From Saprospiraceae bacterium (GTDB lineage: Bacteria > Bacteroidota > Bacteroidia > Chitinophagales > Saprospiraceae), in assembly GCA_041392805.1 (NCBI GenBank), contig JAWKLJ010000002.1:1751001-1815000 (forward strand): DNA of 64,000 bases, read 5' to 3'. Each line of letters starts with the position of its first letter. Position 1 is the stretch's first letter. Position numbers and translations under genes: made by a program. Below are positions 60,196-64,000 of the stretch, in pieces. The notes beneath the pieces were generated by a model, which saw only the letters and a list, made by a program, of their open reading frames with translations, made no database searches and was not told where the DNA came from.

Positions 60196-61008
60196 ATGAC
60201 GAATATTGTATTTGGCAGCATGCAACACCAGATGAGTGGCAGGATGAAAAAATATCCGGGTTTGGCTCGTTTGGTGAAACGCATTTTTGGGTATACCCTC
60301 GTGGGTAATTATGCCAGGGCATTGACCTTTAGCGCTTTGCTGGAAAAATTACCGCTAAAAGACATCCGTTCGGTTCTGGACCTTGGCTGTGGCTATGGCG
60401 AATACGCCTTTATGATGGCGGAGGCTTTACCCCAGGCAACAGTAACGGCGCTGGATATCAATGCCCAATCCGTTGCAGCTATTGATCGTTTGGCCAAAAC
60501 AAACGGGTACCATAACCTTGAAACTCATATAGGTACCATCGATACGCTTGAGGAAAAGGATGGTACCTATGACTTTATCTTCTCCGTTGATGTCTTTGAG
60601 CACATCAAGGAAGAAGAAATGCCCTTTGCCCAATCGTATCAAAAGCTAAAAACCGGCGGCCATTTATTGGTAAAAATTCCCAATAAGGATCAGTTAACCA
60701 TCTTGCCAGAGCAATGGTTTGAAGACCACCATCATTGGTTGGAGGATGAACATATTGGTCAGGTATATGATTTGGCTGGTTTGGTTGCCAGGATGGAGAG
60801 GGAGGGCTTCAAAGTCATTTATTCAGCCTATGGCGATGGTTGGTGGAGCCGTTTAGGCTGGGAATTAGGTTATTTATCCCACAAAGCAGGGCCCGTATTG
60901 CAATTGCTGTGTTTGCCGCTGGCCAAACTCATGGTAAAAATTGATTTTACTTTTCATCATCGGAGAACAGGCAATACGATTCAGGTCATTGGACAAAAGA
61001 TTGGATAA
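60196..61008 (+). CDS. Class I SAM-dependent methyltransferase
   Basis: 270 residues. Motif I is VLDLGCGYGEYAFMMA (residues 57-72), motif II TALDINAQSVAAID, motif III region DFIFSVDVFEHIKEEEMPF, followed by LKTGGHLLVKIPNKDQ; the Methyltransf_11/12-type core. A helical cap (about 185-265) follows. In this setting it most likely methylates a sugar or caps the chain. Seven bases after the flippase stop, 8 before the next gene, hence part of the operon. Confidence 0.9.
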   Translation: MTNIVFGSMQHQMSGRMKKYPGLARLVKRIFGYTLVGNYARALTFSALLEKLPLKDIRSVLDLGCGYGEYAFMMAEALPQATVTALDINAQSVAAIDRLAKTNGYHNLETHIGTIDTLEEKDGTYDFIFSVDVFEHIKEEEMPFAQSYQKLKTGGHLLVKIPNKDQLTILPEQWFEDHHHWLEDEHIGQVYDLAGLVARMEREGFKVIYSAYGDGWWSRLGWELGYLSHKAGPVLQLLCLPLAKLMVKIDFTFHHRRTGNTIQVIGQKIG

Positions 61009-61016
61009 GGCAAAAC

Positions 61017-61934
61017 ATGGAAAAACAATGGCCATTAGTATCTATCGTTGCCGTAAATTTCAGGCAAGCAGCGATCACTGCTGATTTTTTAGACAGCATC
61101 CGGCAGCTGACTTATCCGAGGATAGAGGTGATTTTGGTAGATAATGGCTGCCTTGAGGATAAAGAAACGCTATTTAAAGCCCATTTTCCTGGTTTAAAGG
61201 TGCTTAGCAGTGCGGAGAACCTAGGATTTGCAGGGGGCAATAACCTCGCCATCCAGCAAGCCAATGGCGATTATGTTTTAATGATTAATAATGATACCCT
61301 CGTTCCGGCTGGACTGCTGGAACCCCTAGTCTCTTTGCTGGAAGAAAAACGGGAAGTTGGTATTGTTAGCCCTAAAATCTATTACGCCGATTCGCCCCAT
61401 ATCATTCAGTACGCTGGCATCAACGCTATCAATCGGTTTACTGGACGGGTACGGAGTCCAGCCAAGCAAAAAATTGACGATGGCAGCTATAACTGGATTG
61501 GTCCAACCACTTATGCGCATGGTGCTTGTATGCTGGTCAGGGCCGAGGTCTTTAACACCGCAGGTTTGCTATCGGAAAAATACTTTTTGTATTATGAAGA
61601 ATTGGATTTTTGTGAGCTGGTTAAGCAAAACGGCTGGGAAATCTATTATGCAGGCATCAGTCATATTTACCACCGAGAATCCCTTTCAATTGGCAAATTC
61701 AATCCCCTAAAAACCTACTATTTATTTCGAAACCGATGGTTGTTTATGCGAGCGTGGTATGGTGTCGGATTTTCTTATTATTTCTTTGTCACTTATTTCT
61801 TATTAGTAGGTGTTTCCTGGCATTTATTAAAGCACTGGCTACGAGGAGAGAGGGCGCATGTCGTGGCCATACTTAGGAGTGTACAATGGCATTTGAAACC
61901 TGAAAAAAGGAGTAACCCATCATCCCTAAAATAG
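61017..61934 (+). CDS. Family 2 glycosyltransferase (rhamnosyltransferase-like)
   Basis: 305 residues. GT-A fold: VSIVAVNFRQAAITADFLDSI, VILVDNGCLEDKE, LGFAGGNNLAIQQANGDYVLMINND (GGNN and the NDT metal motif), AHGACMLVRAEVF and YYEELDFCELVKQNGW. The layout resembles WbbL-type rhamnosyl- or other deoxysugar-transferases, which fits the rfbB gene elsewhere in the window (inference). Two hydrophobic helices end the protein (about 245-280). Confidence 0.9.
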   Translation: MEKQWPLVSIVAVNFRQAAITADFLDSIRQLTYPRIEVILVDNGCLEDKETLFKAHFPGLKVLSSAENLGFAGGNNLAIQQANGDYVLMINNDTLVPAGLLEPLVSLLEEKREVGIVSPKIYYADSPHIIQYAGINAINRFTGRVRSPAKQKIDDGSYNWIGPTTYAHGACMLVRAEVFNTAGLLSEKYFLYYEELDFCELVKQNGWEIYYAGISHIYHRESLSIGKFNPLKTYYLFRNRWLFMRAWYGVGFSYYFFVTYFLLVGVSWHLLKHWLRGERAHVVAILRSVQWHLKPEKRSNPSSLK

Positions 61935-61940
61935 TCAAAA

Positions 61941-63122
61941 GTGGTCATCATTTTTTTTGTAAGTCTATTGATTTGTTTTTACACCTATATTGGATATGGC
62001 TTGATCGTTTGGGGCTGGCTCAAAGTCCGCCAGAGCAGTGAACCTGCCATAGAAGAACCCGAAGCAAGGCCAGCTTGGCCCGCCGTCACTTTATTAATTG
62101 CCGCCTATAATGAAGCGGATATTTTAACGGAAAAAATAGCAAACTGCTTCCAGCTCGATTATCCCCCAGCGCAATTAAAGATCCTTTTTATCACAGATGG
62201 ATCTTCCGATAATTCCGCTGCCATTTTAGCCGATTTTCCAGCCATTCAACACCTCCATAACCCCGAGCGCAAAGGAAAAATCGCTGCCGTAAAACGGGCG
62301 ATGCCCTTTGTGGAGACCGACTTTGTCGTTTTCACCGATGCCAACACCTTTTTAAATCCTCAAAGCATTAAAGGCTTAATCGCTCATTTTAGAAATGAAA
62401 AGATTGGGGCAGTGGCCGGAGAAAAACGCGTTAGAAATAAAACGGCTGACAAAGCGAGTGCAGCTGGAGAAGGCCTGTATTGGCAATACGAATCTTTTTT
62501 GAAAAAGCAAGATGCCGCCTTATACAGCGTAGTGGGCGCCGCCGGAGAGCTTTACGCCATTCGAACTGCCTTGTTTCAGCATATTCCCGCCGATGCCATC
62601 CTGGACGACTTTGAGCAAACGCTAAACATTGCCCAAAAAGGTCATCGGGTGGCCTACGAACCCATGGCTTTTGCCGAAGAAGAGGCTTCCGCGAATCTCC
62701 AAGAAGAGCTCAAACGCAAAATCCGGATTTGTGCGGGTGGCTTCCAGGCCATGTCTCGCTTGCTCCCCCTATTGAATGTATTTCGCTATGGTGTTTTGTC
62801 CTTTCAATACTTTTCTCATCGCGTATTGCGCTGGACCTTAGCGCCGCTGAGTTTGCCGCTTTTACTGCTTAGTAATATTTATTTGGTCTATGAAAATGGT
62901 GGAAGCGGCTATCGCTTGTTATTGTTTTTGCAATTAGCCTTTTATTTGCAAGCCAGCATGGGTTATTTGTGGCGCGATAAACAATTGAATATCAAAGGCT
63001 TCTTTGTCCCGCTCTATTTTTGCATTATGAATTATGCCGTCTACGCCGGTTTCCTTCGCTTTATCCGAAACAAACAAACGGTGAATTGGGAAAAGGCCAA
63101 AAGGGCAAGCCAGGTGGGGTAG
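61941..63122 (+). CDS. Membrane-bound family 2 glycosyltransferase
   Basis: 393 residues from a GTG start. A membrane helix (1-22) is followed by VTLLIAAYNEADILTEKIANC, ILFITDGSSDNS, HNPERKGKIAAVKRAM, FVVFTDANTFLNP (DAN), AGELYAIRTALF, AILDDFEQTLNIAQKGHRV (ED-like DDF) and the RKIRICAGGFQA end motif. Three C-terminal helices lie at about 290-375. It resembles cellulose-synthase-like, non-processive enzymes. It is the last gene of the polysaccharide run; its stop codon overlaps a G-quadruplex motif. Confidence 0.9.
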   Translation: MVIIFFVSLLICFYTYIGYGLIVWGWLKVRQSSEPAIEEPEARPAWPAVTLLIAAYNEADILTEKIANCFQLDYPPAQLKILFITDGSSDNSAAILADFPAIQHLHNPERKGKIAAVKRAMPFVETDFVVFTDANTFLNPQSIKGLIAHFRNEKIGAVAGEKRVRNKTADKASAAGEGLYWQYESFLKKQDAALYSVVGAAGELYAIRTALFQHIPADAILDDFEQTLNIAQKGHRVAYEPMAFAEEEASANLQEELKRKIRICAGGFQAMSRLLPLLNVFRYGVLSFQYFSHRVLRWTLAPLSLPLLLLSNIYLVYENGGSGYRLLLFLQLAFYLQASMGYLWRDKQLNIKGFFVPLYFCIMNYAVYAGFLRFIRNKQTVNWEKAKRASQVG

Positions 63123-63140
63123 GGGGATGGGGCGAGGGGG
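63116..63140 (+). other. G-quadruplex-forming motif over the stop of the last GT gene
   Basis: Four G runs (63116-63119, 63122-63126, 63129-63132 and 63136-63140) are separated by TA, AT and CGA, a textbook four-run G4 with very short loops on the coding strand, hence in the mRNA. The TAG stop (63120-63122) lies inside it. Confidence 0.7.
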
Positions 63141-63142
63141 TG

Positions 63143-63165
63143 TTGCAGGTGAAAAACACCTGCAA
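63143..63165 (+). terminator. 9-bp hairpin after the polysaccharide operon
   Basis: TTGCAGGTG (63143-63151) and CACCTGCAA (63157-63165) with an A5 loop, starting right behind the G-run cluster. It is followed by GGTGCG, not a T-run. Either a rho-independent-like stop, an mRNA end-protector, or a dispersed hairpin repeat. Confidence 0.45.
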
Positions 63166-63212
63166 GGTGCGTGAAAGATGGAATTCCCTTAGAACCTGAA
63201 ATAGATAAAATA

Positions 63213-63695
63213 ATGCGTCAGTTTCACTTTTGTGTTGTAACATTAACTATGCTTTTCTTTGTTTTTAGCTGCCATTCAAGTTTAAAAAAAAATGCTGAAT
63301 TGGAGCTAAGGGACCTACAATTCCTTGGTGTTGATTCAATAGATACACCATACGGAAGGATAATATATTACGATTACCAATTTGAAATTAGAAATAATAG
63401 TAACGATATTTATGTTGATACAAAAGATGAAAAAGGGAATATATATTTCCCAAGCGTTTTTTCGATTGTGAAAAAAATAACACCCGATTCTTTAAATGAG
63501 GCAGGAACAATAATTGATGGAAATGCCTTTTTATCTAAAGTGAAAAAAAATGAAAAACGGCTTTTATCTGTTAGATTTGAGGATGATTGCTTAACTCATA
63601 TCTATCCTGATACTATTAAGCTTTATTTTACGTATTACTTAGATTCGTTATATATAAATCAAAAAAGGTTAGAGGTTTTAATTCCTTTGGAATAG
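63213..63695 (+). CDS. Lipoprotein, function unknown, in AT-rich DNA
   Basis: 160 residues from the ATG at 63213, chosen because it gives a clean lipoprotein signal (MRQFHFCVVTLTMLFFVFSCH; Cys20); the frame is open 14 codons further but would bury the signal. The mature part is rich in Asn, Lys, Ile, Tyr with a beta-type pattern (YYDYQFEIRNNSNDIYVD). No family recognised. Base composition is clearly lower in GC than the polysaccharide genes, suggesting a separate origin. Confidence 0.75.
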   Translation: MRQFHFCVVTLTMLFFVFSCHSSLKKNAELELRDLQFLGVDSIDTPYGRIIYYDYQFEIRNNSNDIYVDTKDEKGNIYFPSVFSIVKKITPDSLNEAGTIIDGNAFLSKVKKNEKRLLSVRFEDDCLTHIYPDTIKLYFTYYLDSLYINQKRLEVLIPLE

Positions 63696-63725
63696 AATAA
63701 GATTCAGGTGGAAACCCCCGCTCGT

Positions 63726-63859
63726 CGTCGTTTGTAACGACGGCGAAATATCAATCTATGAAAAACCCGCGCCCCGCGCCGTATGTAGTCTATGAAATAC
63801 CGAAGTAAGAATCATCTATGGTACCCTAGGATAGTCATTCGTAGTTACAAACTACGAAT
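63726..63859. repeat. Pair of REP-like hairpins with complementary loops
   Basis: Hairpin 1: CGTCGT-TTGTA-ACGACG (63726-63742). Hairpin 2: ATTCGTAGT-TACAA-ACTACGAAT (63837-63859). Their central nonamers GTTTGTAAC (63730-63738) and GTTACAAAC (63844-63852) are exact reverse complements. GC-rich CCCGCGCCCCGCGCC lies between them. Such elements look like intergenic REP-type sequences; no transposase is visible in the window. Confidence 0.6.
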
Positions 63860-64000
63860 AACTGCGTTACTTATCTTCTTCTGTATGTTTTTTATGCGTT
63901 GTAATCCACCACTTCCATCTTTTGATCAACTTCAACTATTTGAGTGTCCTGAGTCGATAACCTATAGAGAAGCTTTAAGGAATGACTTAAATACTTATAC
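63792..64000 (+). CDS. Partial lipoprotein gene running off the right edge
   Basis: Open from ATG 63792 to the window end (69 complete codons). After a basic stretch (residues 1-23) there is a hydrophobic signal, ITALLIFFCMFFMRCN, with a lipobox-like FMRC (Cys37), then PPLPSFDQLQLFECPES. The true start may differ, because hairpin 2 of the REP-like pair lies within the proposed N-terminus and no better ATG exists between it and the signal. Family unknown; incomplete. Confidence 0.5.
   Translation, partial: MKYRSKNHLWYPRIVIRSYKLRITALLIFFCMFFMRCNPPLPSFDQLQLFECPESITYREALRNDLNTY

Overview
The window reads as chromosomal DNA of a member of the Bacteroidota, most likely class Saprospiria (inference). 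The sequence shows A-rich translation starts without clear Shine-Dalgarno sites, several TAnnTTTG-type -7 boxes, two proteins with type IX secretion (T9SS) sorting tails, a DUF1800/DUF1501 pair, PorE-like PD40 envelope proteins, a BlaI/M56 pair and menaquinone synthesis by the futalosine route (mqnD). No rRNA, tRNA, CRISPR array or transposase was seen.

Left third (1-23.7 kb): small membrane proteins, a secreted thioredoxin, ubiX, an FKBP prolyl isomerase, trmD, and envelope sugar genes (heptose-7-phosphate kinase rfaE1, Kdo transferase waaA, UDP-xylose synthase, rfbB). Two large PD40-repeat envelope proteins follow. One ends in two SPOR-like domains and the other in an OmpA domain; both probably tie outer-membrane machinery to peptidoglycan. 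Between them lie ald, mqnD, an RluA-type pseudouridine synthase and a BaiN-like flavoprotein. Next comes a BlaI/BlaR1-type regulatory pair whose protease carries an unusual repeat-built exterior domain. A CT/GA-rich dispersed repeat sits in several gaps of this region.

Middle (23.7-45 kb): an AraC regulator divergent from a DUF4345 protein, a sterol-desaturase-type oxygenase, aspartate kinase, tilS, an Omp28-like T9SS cargo, an orphan HsdR-N nuclease-fold protein, the DUF1501/DUF1800 pair, a pgmB-GH65 disaccharide phosphorylase operon, a YyaL-type thioredoxin protein, a GH95-like glycosidase, and a tight four-gene operon (WbqC - dynamin-like GTPase - agmatinase - gamma-glutamylcyclotransferase).

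Right third (45-63.1 kb): an exopolysaccharide locus. It has a GT39-type membrane glycosyltransferase, a GT2 enzyme, an initiating sugar transferase with a receiver-like N-terminus beside a true single-domain response regulator, then a long co-directional run: acyltransferase, short TolC-like protein, Wzz/GumC-like chain-length protein with a degenerate kinase domain, a 218-bp hexanucleotide repeat, a glycosyltransferase, Wzy-like polymerase, membrane GT2, a 35-residue membrane peptide, Wzx flippase, methyltransferase and two GT2 enzymes. Together they can start, extend, flip, polymerise and decorate a polymer; no Wza-type exporter is visible, so the TolC-like protein is the only outer-membrane candidate here. 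The run ends in a G-quadruplex motif plus a hairpin. The last 0.9 kb is AT-rich, with two lipoprotein genes and REP-like hairpins.
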